Assembly (NCBI GenBank): GCA_003505795.1
Contig: DNXT01000183.1
Location: forward strand, 496-12,989
DNA length: 12,494 nucleotides
Source of the DNA: Lysobacteraceae bacterium
GTDB lineage: Bacteria; Pseudomonadota; Gammaproteobacteria; Xanthomonadales; Xanthomonadaceae
Reading direction: 5' to 3'
Shown: one piece after another, positions 1 to 7,462 of the stretch
Position numbering within the stretch: the stretch's first letter is position 1
Layout: each line of letters begins with the position of its first letter
Program-made: the position numbers and the translations under genes
The notes under the pieces: model-generated
The model's input: only the letters and a program-made list of their open reading frames with translations
What the model was told of the DNA's origin: nothing
Databases searched by the model: none

Positions 1-1293
1 GGCTGCATCCCGTCCAAGGCGCTGCTGCATGCCGCGGCGGTGATCGACGAAGTCGCCCATGCCGGCGATTTCGGCGTGGAGTTCGGCAAGCCGAAGATCA
101 CCCTCGACAAGCTGCGCGAGTACAAGCAGAAGGTGGTCGGCAAGCTCACCGGCGGCCTGGCCTCGATGGCCAAGCAGCGCAAGGTGCGCACCGTCACCGG
201 CGTGGCGAGCTTCGTCTCGGCCAACGAGCTGGAGATCGTCGGTGCCGACGGCAAGACCCAGCTGCTGCGCTTCGAGCAGTGCATCATCGCCGCCGGCTCG
301 CAGGCGGTGAAGCTGCCGAACTTCCCGTGGGACGACGCGCGGGTGATGGATTCCACCGACGCGCTGGAGCTGGCCGAAGTGCCGAAGAAGCTGCTGGTGG
401 TCGGCGGCGGCATCATCGGCCTGGAGATGGCCACCGTGTACGGCGCGCTGGGCAGTCAGGTCACCGTGGTCGAGTTCATGGACCAGCTGATGCCGGGTGC
501 CGACAAGGACTTGGTCAAGCCGCTGGCCGACCGCCTCAGGAAGCAGGGCATCGAGGTCTTCCTCAAGACCAAGGCCACCGACGTGAAGGCCGACAAGAAG
601 GGCATCACGGTGTCGTTCGAGGCCGCCGCCGCGGGCGAGAAGCCGGAGCTGGAACCGTCGACCTACGACCGCGTGCTGGTCGCGGTCGGCCGCGCGCCGA
701 ACGGCAGCAAGATCGGCGCCGACAAGGCCGGCGTCAACGTCACCGAGCGCGGCTTCATCCCGGTCGACCGGCAGATGCGCACCAACGTGCCGCACATCTT
801 CGCGATCGGCGACATCGTCGGCAACCCGATGCTGGCGCACAAGGCCACCCATGAGGGCAAGCTGGCCGCGGAAGTGGCGTTCGGCGAGAAGAAGGAGTGG
901 GTGGCGCGGGTGATCCCGTCGGTGGCCTACACCAACCCGGAGATCGCCTGGGTCGGCGTCACCGAGACCGAAGCCAGGGCCAAGGGGCTGAAGGTCGGCG
1001 TCGCCAGGTTCCCGTGGGCGGCGAGCGGCCGCGCGATCGGCATCGGCCGTACCGAGGGCTTCACCAAGCTGATCTTCGACGAGGACACGCACCGGGTGAT
1101 CGGCGGCGCGATCGTCGGCGTGCACGCCGGCGACCTGCTGGCCGAGATCGGGCTGGCGATCGAGATGGGCGCCGAGGCCGAGGACATCGGCCACACCATC
1201 CACGCGCACCCGACCCTGAGCGAGTCGGTCGGCATGGCCGCCGAGGTGTACGACGGCACGATCACCGACCTGTACATCCCGAAGAAGAAGTGA
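1..1293 (+). CDS. lpdA: dihydrolipoamide dehydrogenase (E3), 5'-truncated by window edge
   Basis: FAD- and NAD-dependent enzyme that reoxidises the dihydrolipoyl groups of 2-oxoacid dehydrogenase complexes (pyruvate or 2-oxoglutarate) in the cytoplasm. The frame is open from base 1; 430 residues are visible. The first visible residues, GCIPSKALL, contain the second cysteine of the redox-active CxxxxC disulfide; the first cysteine and the FAD-binding N-terminus lie outside the window. Further on are the NAD-binding glycine motif VVGGGIIGLEMA, the FAD-contacting AIGDIVGNPMLAHKA, and near the C-terminus HAHPTLSE, whose His (bases 1207-1209) and Glu (1222-1224) are the catalytic pair of the partner subunit. 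The whole protein could be the usual ~470 residues, or longer if it has an N-terminal lipoyl domain as some relatives in this family do; that cannot be seen here. It belongs to an upstream unit and ends with its own terminator. Confidence 0.96.
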   Translation, partial: GCIPSKALLHAAAVIDEVAHAGDFGVEFGKPKITLDKLREYKQKVVGKLTGGLASMAKQRKVRTVTGVASFVSANELEIVGADGKTQLLRFEQCIIAAGSQAVKLPNFPWDDARVMDSTDALELAEVPKKLLVVGGGIIGLEMATVYGALGSQVTVVEFMDQLMPGADKDLVKPLADRLRKQGIEVFLKTKATDVKADKKGITVSFEAAAAGEKPELEPSTYDRVLVAVGRAPNGSKIGADKAGVNVTERGFIPVDRQMRTNVPHIFAIGDIVGNPMLAHKATHEGKLAAEVAFGEKKEWVARVIPSVAYTNPEIAWVGVTETEARAKGLKVGVARFPWAASGRAIGIGRTEGFTKLIFDEDTHRVIGGAIVGVHAGDLLAEIGLAIEMGAEAEDIGHTIHAHPTLSESVGMAAEVYDGTITDLYIPKKK

Positions 1294-1315
1294 CGCTGCC
1301 GCGCTGCGGACGACG

Positions 1316-1350
1316 CGACGACGCCCCGCGTGCCGGGGCGTCGTCGTTTT
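1316..1350 (+). terminator. intrinsic terminator of lpdA
   Basis: A perfect 13-bp GC-rich stem (1316-1328 with 1334-1346, core GACGACGCCCCG) with a 5-nt loop is followed directly by TTTT (1347-1350). It begins 22 bases after the lpdA stop codon, so transcription of the upstream dehydrogenase unit very likely ends here. Confidence 0.9.
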
Positions 1351-1383
1351 CGCTCGCGGTTGCCGCGGTTTCCGCGCGGCTCC

Positions 1384-1410
1384 GCAGGAGCGACTTCCGT
1401 CGCGATGGGG
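1384..1410 (+). repeat. REP-like palindrome (GCAGGAGCGACTTC type)
   Basis: The segment starts GCAGGAGCGACTTC and contains a GCGAC-TTCC-GTCGC hairpin (1390-1403). The head resembles the GTAGGAGCG head of repetitive extragenic palindromes that I associate with Xanthomonadaceae and Stenotrophomonas genomes. A related decayed head, GTAGGAGCG, occurs at 9943-9951. Family assignment is by eye only. Confidence 0.5.
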
Positions 1411-1454
1411 GCATTGCCGAGACCGAGGGCTTTGGCGGTTGTGGGGAGGGACTG

Positions 1455-1522
1455 CTGTGGGAGGGACTTCAGTCCCGACCGGCTTTACCTGCAGCCGGTC
1501 GGGACTGAAGTCCCGCCCACAG
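1455..1522. repeat. inverted pair of REP-like elements (BIME-like)
   Basis: Two 29-nt arms (1455-1483 and 1494-1522) are inverted copies with one mismatch, separated by 10 nt. Each arm contains the near-palindrome GGGACTTCAGTCCC, so each can fold alone or the pair can form one long hairpin. This is the usual form of a paired REP element. Such repeats are thought to be mobilised by RAYT transposases encoded elsewhere; none is in this window. It lies between convergent genes, where such elements are common. Confidence 0.7.
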
Positions 1523-1727
1523 GTACAAGGCCTTTCGCATCCCTTCCTCGCGACGGCAGCTGCGCTGCCGTTCCGTGGAGTCGTCGTGGACTCGAACAAG
1601 GGGCCTGCTGCCCCGGCCGCGAACGACGCACTTGCATGCACGCCGCCCCCACCCCCGCTTCCATCGCTGCGGACGGGGTGCGAAGGCGAGCAGCGCGGTC
1701 AACAGCCAACGGCGACGCCACCGACGA

Positions 1728-1758
1728 CAAAGGCAACGGCGATTCGCCGTTGCCTTTG
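1728..1758 (-). terminator. probable terminator hairpin of the barrel gene
   Basis: A perfect inverted repeat with 15-nt arms (1728-1742 and 1744-1758; arm starts CAAAGGCAACGGCGA) lies 32 bases beyond the stop codon of the minus-strand gene. Neither strand has a good T-run after it, so it may be a weak intrinsic terminator or a 3'-end stabilising hairpin. It could serve either strand. Confidence 0.5.
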
Positions 1759-1790
1759 CCGGGTTGCCGGAATCCAGACCCGAACCGGGC

Positions 1791-2603
1791 TCAGAACGCC
1801 AGCGTGATGCCCGCCACCGGGCCCTTGAATTCCTGCTTCAGGCCGATCAGGCCGTCGCTGCCGGACTGGTCGACGTCGAGCTTGAAGTAGTCGTAGCCGG
1901 CGAAGATGCCGAAGTTGCGGGTGAGGCGGTACTCGACGATCGCATTGGCGCGGGTGAGGTCGCCGTCGTAGTTGTCGAAGCTGCCCCAGTCGGTGTTGAG
2001 GTACTGGCCCTGCAGGTTGAACAGCCAGCGTTCGCCCGGATGGGCGGTGAAGCGGATGCCGACCACCGGCGCGGCGCCGTCCTCGCTCTCGTCGACGAAG
2101 GTGCCCGTATACAGGTCGCCGAGATCGGCGTAGGCGTTGGCCTCGACCTTGGCCCACTCGGCGCCGATCTGCAGGCCGAGGCTGAAGTTCTCCTGGTCGA
2201 CCACCGAGTAGTCGTACACCAGGCTGGCGACCTGGTACTTCAGTTCGCCCTTGACGAAGCTGCCCGACGGCACCGTCACCCCGCCGTACGAGACGTCGTC
2301 GGCGAGCTCCTCGCGGCGGTCCTTGTCGTACTTGAAGTAGTCGAAGATCAGGCGCTGGCGCTTGCTGATGCGGAACAGGCCGTCCACCCGCGGTTCCCAT
2401 TCCTTGCCGCCGAGCTTGAAGTCCTGCGAACCGGAGATCGGCTCGCCGTTGATCTCGGTCTCGCCGCGCAGGGTGTTGTCGTTGTCGATGTTCATCGCGC
2501 CCAGACGCAGCTGGAAGCGATCGTCGCCGTCGGCGGCGTGGGCCGGGGCGGCGTAGGCGGCGGCGAGCGCGCAGGGCAGGGCAAGGGCTAGCAGGGATTT
2601 CAT
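1791..2603 (-). CDS. predicted outer-membrane beta-barrel protein, family not recognised
   Basis: The protein has 270 residues from an ATG at 2601-2603, chosen because it opens a clear signal peptide (MKSLLALALPCALAAAYA, cleavage after AHA near residue 23) and has GGAG about 8 bases upstream. A longer in-frame start further upstream would add an N-terminus unlike a secretion signal. The mature part alternates polar and aromatic/hydrophobic residues (for example FQLRLGAMNID, LKYQVASLVYDYS, NFGIFAGYDYFKLDV) and ends in a terminal phenylalanine (GITLAF), the signature recognised by the Bam insertion machinery. Acidic residues are frequent in the presumed loops. It is transcribed away from the atp operon. 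I do not recognise a specific family and assign no substrate; a small porin or an OmpW-like barrel are possibilities. Confidence 0.85.
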   Translation of the reverse strand: MKSLLALALPCALAAAYAAPAHAADGDDRFQLRLGAMNIDNDNTLRGETEINGEPISGSQDFKLGGKEWEPRVDGLFRISKRQRLIFDYFKYDKDRREELADDVSYGGVTVPSGSFVKGELKYQVASLVYDYSVVDQENFSLGLQIGAEWAKVEANAYADLGDLYTGTFVDESEDGAAPVVGIRFTAHPGERWLFNLQGQYLNTDWGSFDNYDGDLTRANAIVEYRLTRNFGIFAGYDYFKLDVDQSGSDGLIGLKQEFKGPVAGITLAF

Positions 2604-2770
2604 TTGAAGGCTCCGTGTTCTGGAAGGCAGGCATTCAGGCCTGTTCGCCGGAGCACTATGCGGAGCGCGTTCGTCCACCATCCGTGAAAGTACGGAGGGA
2701 CAATCTGTCGCGTTCATGCGCGACTCATCGCCGTGCAGACGCGTTCACCTGCGCATCGGCACACCGGGGC

Positions 2771-2802
2771 GAAAAGAGGAGACCCCGGTTTCCCGGGGCT
2801 CC
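2771..2802 (-). terminator. intrinsic terminator on the minus strand, upstream of the barrel gene
   Basis: Read on the minus strand this is GGAG-CCCCGG, a GAAA tetraloop, CCGGGG, one bulged T, CTCC, then TCTTTTC. The stem is 10 bp (2793-2802 with 2778-2788, A2782 bulged on the plus strand) and the T-rich tail lies at 2772-2777. On the plus strand no T-run follows, so the signal is directional. It stands ~170 bases before the barrel gene start and in a region where no annotated gene needs a terminator. Confidence 0.6.
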
Positions 2803-2895
2803 GGCGAGGCCTGCCAAGGAGCTGTCGACGAGGTTCGTAGCACAGGCCACCCAGGCTAGGACCGGCCCGGTTGCGGAAAGTTCCGGACAAAAAAC
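2771..2895 (-). ncRNA. candidate small RNA or attenuator leader
   Basis: The minus-strand terminator at 2771-2802 implies a transcript entering from the right. Just upstream of it, GGCCTG (2843-2848) and CAGGCC (2808-2813) can pair to enclose a 29-nt loop, giving a structured RNA of roughly 120 nt. A -10-like CATACT lies at 2902-2907 on the minus strand, but I find no good -35, so the 5' end given is a guess. It may be a free-standing sRNA, or the regulated leader of the barrel gene. I do not recognise a known RNA family. Confidence 0.25.
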
Positions 2896-2955
2896 GTTTT
2901 CAGTATGAACGACTTGCGCTTTCCTGCATTGCAGCATCGAGATGACTTGTCGCGG

Positions 2956-2985
2956 TTGTCTCGCAATTGGGTCGATTGCTATAAT
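2956..2985 (+). promoter_or_regulatory. sigma70-type promoter of the atp operon
   Basis: TTGTCT (2956-2961), an 18-bp spacer, then a perfect TATAAT (2980-2985). Initiation would fall near 2992, giving a leader of about 58 nt before the atpI start. This is the best promoter match in the window and faces the operon, as expected for housekeeping energy genes. Confidence 0.78.
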
Positions 2986-3049
2986 TCCGTGGCTCGACGA
3001 GGCGCTTGCGCGTCTTACGCCTACTTCACCTAAGCAAAATGGGACTTCT

Positions 3050-3418
3050 GTGCTGAACTCCGTTGACGCGGGTCGGCGGTTGATGCTGCGCGCCGCGGTA
3101 TATCCGCTTGTCGCTGTAGCTATAGCCAGTTCGTTGTTCCTGATGCTGGGGGCGAAGTACGCGGCCGGGAATGCGCTGACCGGGTTCGCCACCGTGCTGG
3201 GGGGCTGGGTCGCCGCACGTACCGCGTTGGGAGGAGGGGTCCAGGCCGCCGAGGCGGCCACGATCCGTCTGGTACTGGCGATGGTGCTCAAGTGGGTGCT
3301 GGTGATCGCGGCGTTGGCGCTGGGCTTCGGGCTCTGGCGACTGCCTGCGGTGGCCCTGCTGGCGGGGATCGCGATCGGGTTGATTTTTCAGGTTCTGGCC
3401 CTGGTGGCCAGGCGTTGA
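3050..3418 (+). CDS. atpI: ATP synthase assembly protein I
   Basis: A small membrane protein at the head of the operon; in other bacteria AtpI helps assemble the c ring and is not part of the finished enzyme. From a GTG start it has 122 residues with four hydrophobic spans (about 16-34, 41-58, 73-95 and 98-118) and a basic C-terminus (ARR). The GTG at 3050 is chosen because GGGA (3041-3044) is 5 bases upstream and the start gives the usual AtpI length; an in-frame ATG at 3083 (residue 12) is the alternative. The gene lies 65 bases downstream of the TATAAT and 27 bases before atpB. AtpI sequences are poorly conserved, so the call rests on size, topology and position. Confidence 0.85.
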   Translation: MLNSVDAGRRLMLRAAVYPLVAVAIASSLFLMLGAKYAAGNALTGFATVLGGWVAARTALGGGVQAAEAATIRLVLAMVLKWVLVIAALALGFGLWRLPAVALLAGIAIGLIFQVLALVARR

Positions 3419-3445
3419 TCGAAATTTAAAAGGGTTCCGGACAAG

Positions 3446-4243
3446 ATGGCGGGCGAGGCACACACCCCTAGCGACTACATCACGCATCACCTGCAGAACC
3501 TGACCTATCAGGTGGTGCCGGGCAACCCGTTCATGTCGATCCACGTCGACACCATCGTGACCGCGGTGCTGCTGGGCCTGCTGATGGTGTTCGCGTTCTG
3601 GCTCGCCACGCGCAAGGCCACCGCCGGCGTGCCCGGCAAGTGGCAGGCGTTCGTGGAGATCTGCCTGGAGTTCGTCGACCGCCAGGCCAAGGACACCTAT
3701 CACGGCAAGAGCAAGCTGGTGACGCCGATCGCGATCACCATCTTCTTCTGGATCCTGCTGATGAACCTGGTCAAGATGATCCCGGCCGATTTCATCGCGA
3801 TCCCGCTGGGCTGGGCCGGCATCCACGCCTGGAAGCCGGTGCCGACCGCCGACGTCAACGCCACCCTCGGCATGTCGATCAGCGTGTTCTTCCTGATGAT
3901 CTTCTTCTCGCTGCGTTCCAAGGGCGTGGGCGGGTTCATCAAGGAATTCCTGACCGCGCCGTTCGGCCCGTGGATGATGCCGTTCAACCTCATCCTCAAC
4001 ATCGTCGAATGGCTGAGCAAGCCGATCTCGCTGGCAATGCGACTGTTTGGCAACATGTTCGGCGGCGAGATCGTCTTCCTGCTGATCTGGGTGCTGGGCG
4101 GCGCAGGTGTCGCCGGCATGGTGGCAGGCGGAGCGTTCGGCCTGGGCTGGATGCTGTTCCACCTGCTGGTCATTCCCCTGCAGGCCTTCATTTTCATGAT
4201 GCTGTCGATCGTGTACCTGAGCCTGTCGGAAGACAGTCACTGA
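3446..4243 (+). CDS. atpB: ATP synthase Fo subunit a
   Basis: Subunit a (265 residues) forms the two proton half-channels beside the c ring in the inner membrane. Essential residues are present: Arg199 in LAMRLFGNM (E. coli R210), Asn203, Glu208 (E219), His239 (H245) and Gln246 (Q252) in the final LQAFIFMMLSIVYLSL helix. Hydrophobic spans lie around 38-54, 93-113, 142-157, 177-214 and 215-262. The ATG at 3446 follows the atpI stop by 27 bases; the start MAGEAHTPSDYI precedes the conserved THHLQNL segment. A 67-base gap separates it from atpE. Confidence 0.97.
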   Translation: MAGEAHTPSDYITHHLQNLTYQVVPGNPFMSIHVDTIVTAVLLGLLMVFAFWLATRKATAGVPGKWQAFVEICLEFVDRQAKDTYHGKSKLVTPIAITIFFWILLMNLVKMIPADFIAIPLGWAGIHAWKPVPTADVNATLGMSISVFFLMIFFSLRSKGVGGFIKEFLTAPFGPWMMPFNLILNIVEWLSKPISLAMRLFGNMFGGEIVFLLIWVLGGAGVAGMVAGGAFGLGWMLFHLLVIPLQAFIFMMLSIVYLSLSEDSH

Positions 4244-4280
4244 GTTTCGCTTCACCCTTCATCCGTTTCGTTTCCCAACC

Positions 4281-4310
4281 CTTAGCAACTTAAAGTTCCT
4301 GGAGATCAAC
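4281..4310 (+). promoter_or_regulatory. strong, AT-rich translation initiation region of atpE
   Basis: GGAG (4301-4304) sits 6 bases before the atpE ATG and is preceded by an AT-rich, apparently unstructured run (AGCAACTTAAAGTTCC) that contrasts with the GC-rich surroundings. Upstream, 4244-4280 is pyrimidine-rich. E. coli atpE has a comparable A/U-rich translational enhancer that raises c-subunit output. The functional parallel here is inferred. Confidence 0.5.
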
Positions 4311-4607
4311 ATGTTCCTCGCCGCCCTGACCAACCTCGCCCAAGTCCAGAGCTCCACCGCCCTCGCCGTCGGCATCATGATCGGCCTGGCCGCGCTGGGT
4401 GCCGGTCTCGGTCTGGCCATCATGGCCGGTAAGTTCCTCGAGTCGGCCGCGCGCCAGCCGGAGCTGATCCCGGTGCTGCAGGTCCGCATGTTCATCACCG
4501 CCGGCCTGATCGACGCCGCGTTCATCATCAGCGTCGCCGTCGGCCTGCTGCTGGTCTTCACCAACCCGCTCGCCACCGCGTTCGTCAACGCCCTGCAGGC
4601 GGGCTGA
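4311..4607 (+). CDS. atpE: ATP synthase Fo subunit c
   Basis: Subunit c (98 residues) forms the proton-driven rotor ring. It is a two-helix hairpin: the glycine-rich first helix (GLAALGAGLGLAIMAG, about 25-40), the polar loop RQPEL (48-52) that contacts F1, and the second helix with the proton-carrying Asp68 in GLIDAAF (E. coli D61). The carboxylate is Asp and the Gln/Glu-Ser ligands of sodium-binding c subunits are absent, so protons are the expected ion. It is about 20 residues longer than E. coli AtpE: the N-terminus (about 15 residues before the first helix) and the C-terminal tail (FVNALQAG) are extended. It is followed by two hairpins before atpF. Confidence 0.97.
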   Translation: MFLAALTNLAQVQSSTALAVGIMIGLAALGAGLGLAIMAGKFLESAARQPELIPVLQVRMFITAGLIDAAFIISVAVGLLLVFTNPLATAFVNALQAG

Positions 4608-4625
4608 TCCAGCGATAGCGACACA

Positions 4626-4691
4626 GATCGGGTGCCGGAACGGCGCCCGATCGCGGATGAAGGTCGGATCCGCCGCCCAGGCGGCGGGTCC
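4626..4691 (+). other. two tandem hairpins between atpE and atpF
   Basis: Stem 1 pairs 4626-4636 with 4642-4652 (GATCGGGTGCC / GGCGCCCGATC, 11 bp with one G-U pair, loop GGAAC). Stem 2 pairs 4666-4676 with 4681-4691 (GGATCCGCCGC / GCGGCGGGTCC, 11 bp with one G-U pair, loop CCAG). Neither is followed by a T-run, so they are not intrinsic terminators. They occupy most of the 113-base gap and are placed to protect or separate the highly needed atpE message from atpF. Confidence 0.65.
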
Positions 4692-4720
4692 AGCCCGTCA
4701 ACATCGATCGAGCGGAACCC

Positions 4721-5191
4721 ATGAATCTCACTCTCACCATCTTTGCCCAGGCGCTGGCCTTCGCGGGTCTGATCTGGATCATCGCGACCAAGATCTGGCC
4801 GCCGCTGCTGAAGGCCATCGAAGAGCGCCAGCAGAAGATCGCCGAAGGCCTGGCCGCGGCCGATCGCAGCCAGAAGGACCTGGCGCAGGCGCAGGAAAAG
4901 GTCAACGAGGCGCTGAAGGAAGCGCGCACCAAGGCCAACGAGATCATCGACCAGGCCCACGCGCGCGCCAACCAGATCGTCGAGGCGGCCAAGAACGAGG
5001 CCATCGCCGAAGCCAACCGCCAGAAGGAACTGGCCCAGGCCGAGATCGATGCCGCCGCCACCCGTGCCCGCGAGGACCTGCGCAAGCAGGTGTCGGGGCT
5101 GGCCGTGAGCGGCGCCGAGAAGCTGCTCAAGCGCGAGATCGACGCCAACGCCCACAAGGCGCTGCTCGACGAGCTGGCGGCGGAGATCTGA
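4721..5191 (+). CDS. atpF: ATP synthase Fo subunit b
   Basis: Subunit b forms the peripheral stalk as a dimer that ties subunit a to F1. It has 156 residues, the same length as E. coli b. One N-terminal membrane helix (about 5-25, FAQALAFAGLIWIIATKIW) is followed by WPPLLKAIEERQQKI and a long charged, alanine-rich coiled-coil helix to about residue 125, then the delta-contacting end (EKLLKREIDANAHKALLDEL). The ATG at 4721 follows the hairpin region. The gene ends TGA-TAG, and atpH begins directly after the second stop. Confidence 0.97.
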   Translation: MNLTLTIFAQALAFAGLIWIIATKIWPPLLKAIEERQQKIAEGLAAADRSQKDLAQAQEKVNEALKEARTKANEIIDQAHARANQIVEAAKNEAIAEANRQKELAQAEIDAAATRAREDLRKQVSGLAVSGAEKLLKREIDANAHKALLDELAAEI

Positions 5192-5194
5192 TAG

Positions 5195-5722
5195 ATGACC
5201 CAGGCCCTCACGCTTGCCCGTCCGTATGCCCGCGCCGCGTTCGCGATCGCGCGCGACGAAGGCAAGTTCGCGTCGTGGTCGGAGGCGCTGGCTTTCTCCG
5301 CGCAGGTCGCCGCCGATCCGCGCGTGTCGGCGCTGCTGCTGAATCCGGAGCTGGACCAGGACGCGTCGGTCGCGCTGCTGGCGCCGGAAGCGGCCGAGCC
5401 GGCGTACGCCCGCTTCCTGGCGGTGCTGGCCGCCTCGCAGCGGCTGCCGCTGCTGCCGGAGGTGGCGGGCCTGTTCGAGCAGCTGCGCGCCGACGCCGAG
5501 CACGTGGTCAAGGCCAAGGTGACCTCGGCCGCCGAGATGCCGCAGGCCGAGCTGGACAAGATCATCGCCGCGCTGAAGAAGCGTTTCGGCCGCGAGGTGG
5601 AAGTCACCACCGCGGTCGATGCCTCGCTGATCGGCGGCGCGGTGATCGATGCCGGCGACGTGGTGATCGACGGCTCGCTCAAGGGCAAGCTGTCGCGCCT
5701 GCAGAACTCGCTCGCACACTGA
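5195..5722 (+). CDS. atpH: ATP synthase F1 subunit delta
   Basis: Subunit delta (175 residues) sits on top of F1 and joins it to the b dimer. The N-terminal helical bundle begins MTQALTLARPYARAAF; the C-terminal conserved segment has LIGG at 145-148 followed by the G-D/LKGKLSRL block. The start ATG lies immediately after the atpF double stop, with GGAG (5182-5185) inside the end of atpF, which fits translational coupling of b and delta. A 47-base gap precedes atpA. Confidence 0.96.
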   Translation: MTQALTLARPYARAAFAIARDEGKFASWSEALAFSAQVAADPRVSALLLNPELDQDASVALLAPEAAEPAYARFLAVLAASQRLPLLPEVAGLFEQLRADAEHVVKAKVTSAAEMPQAELDKIIAALKKRFGREVEVTTAVDASLIGGAVIDAGDVVIDGSLKGKLSRLQNSLAH

Positions 5723-5769
5723 ATTCTCATAAACGCACGGCCCTGGCGGCCGGCACCTAGGACTGAACG

Positions 5770-7317
<1,548 letters not shown>

Positions 7318-7320
7318 GGG

Positions 7321-7453
7321 CCGGGACCCGGGACCCGGGACCCGGGACCCGCGAAAGCGGAGTCTCGTGGCTCGGGACCAGGGTGCCGGATGACAATGAC
7401 GATTCGTGATCGAGGGGCCTTCCGGGTCCCGGGTCCCGGGTCCCGAGTCCCGA
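7321..7453 (+). repeat. heptad inverted-repeat array 1 (atpA-atpG)
   Basis: The left arm has four perfect tandem copies of CCGGGAC (7321-7348) plus CCG. The right arm has GTCCCGG twice and GTCCCGA twice (7426-7453). Arms of 31 nt (7321-7351 and 7423-7453) are inverted copies with 2 mismatches, separated by 71 nt that include a GCGAAAGC-type mini-hairpin and a stray CTCGGGACC. The array starts 3 bases after the atpA stop and ends 9 bases before the atpG start. Its last unit overlaps the GAG (7452-7454) that is the only plausible atpG ribosome binding site. Confidence 0.9.
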
Positions 7454-7462
7454 GATAGAAAA

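Larger units (their letters stand above)
1351..1790. other. gene-free interval with REP-like repeats
   Basis: I find no convincing gene in these 440 bases between the lpdA terminator and the stop of the minus-strand barrel gene. Long open frames exist on both strands, but they are low-complexity Arg/Pro/Ala translations of GC-rich repeats and have no ribosome binding site. The interval holds a REP-like palindrome (1384-1410), a large inverted repeat (1455-1522), a 7-bp hairpin with core ACGGCAG/CTGCCGT (1553-1559 with 1565-1571), and a smaller GAGTC/GACTC hairpin (1578-1593). It ends with the hairpin at 1728-1758. Confidence 0.6.
2604..3049. other. divergent intergenic region between barrel gene and atpI
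   Basis: These 446 bases separate two divergently oriented genes. I see no protein-coding gene; open frames present on either strand lack ribosome binding sites and plausible sequence. Contents: a small TCCGT/ACGGA hairpin at 2681-2696, a minus-strand intrinsic terminator (2771-2802), a possible structured minus-strand RNA to its right, an AT-rich palindrome AAAACGTTTT (2891-2900), the palindrome CTGCATTGCAG (2924-2934), and the sigma70-type atp promoter (2956-2985). A TATAAT-like CATAGT on the minus strand (2655-2660) could be the barrel gene's -10, but no matching -35 is seen. Confidence 0.6.

Noticed and set aside
1316..1900. Several open frames across the REP region with Arg/Pro-rich translations
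   Set aside because: They begin inside a terminator or repeats, lack SDs and show no protein-like composition.
2615..2908. 97-residue plus-strand open frame in the divergent region
   Set aside because: No SD, arginine/alanine-rich GC-driven composition, overlaps the barrel gene's upstream region and the minus-strand terminator.
3039..3056. Tiny frame ATG GGA CTT CTG TGC TGA overlapping the atpI GTG start, a possible leader peptide
   Set aside because: Only five codons, no separate ribosome binding site, and its GGGA is better explained as the atpI SD.
2725..3291. 188-residue minus-strand open frame antisense to atpI
   Set aside because: It runs through the atp promoter and over atpI, has no recognisable domain or SD, and looks like a high-GC shadow frame.
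7406..7462. In-frame 19-residue N-terminal extension of gamma starting at ATG 7406
   Set aside because: It is encoded by the heptad array, has no ribosome binding site, and would make gamma longer than the 287 residues typical of the family; the ATG at 7463 gives the conserved start.
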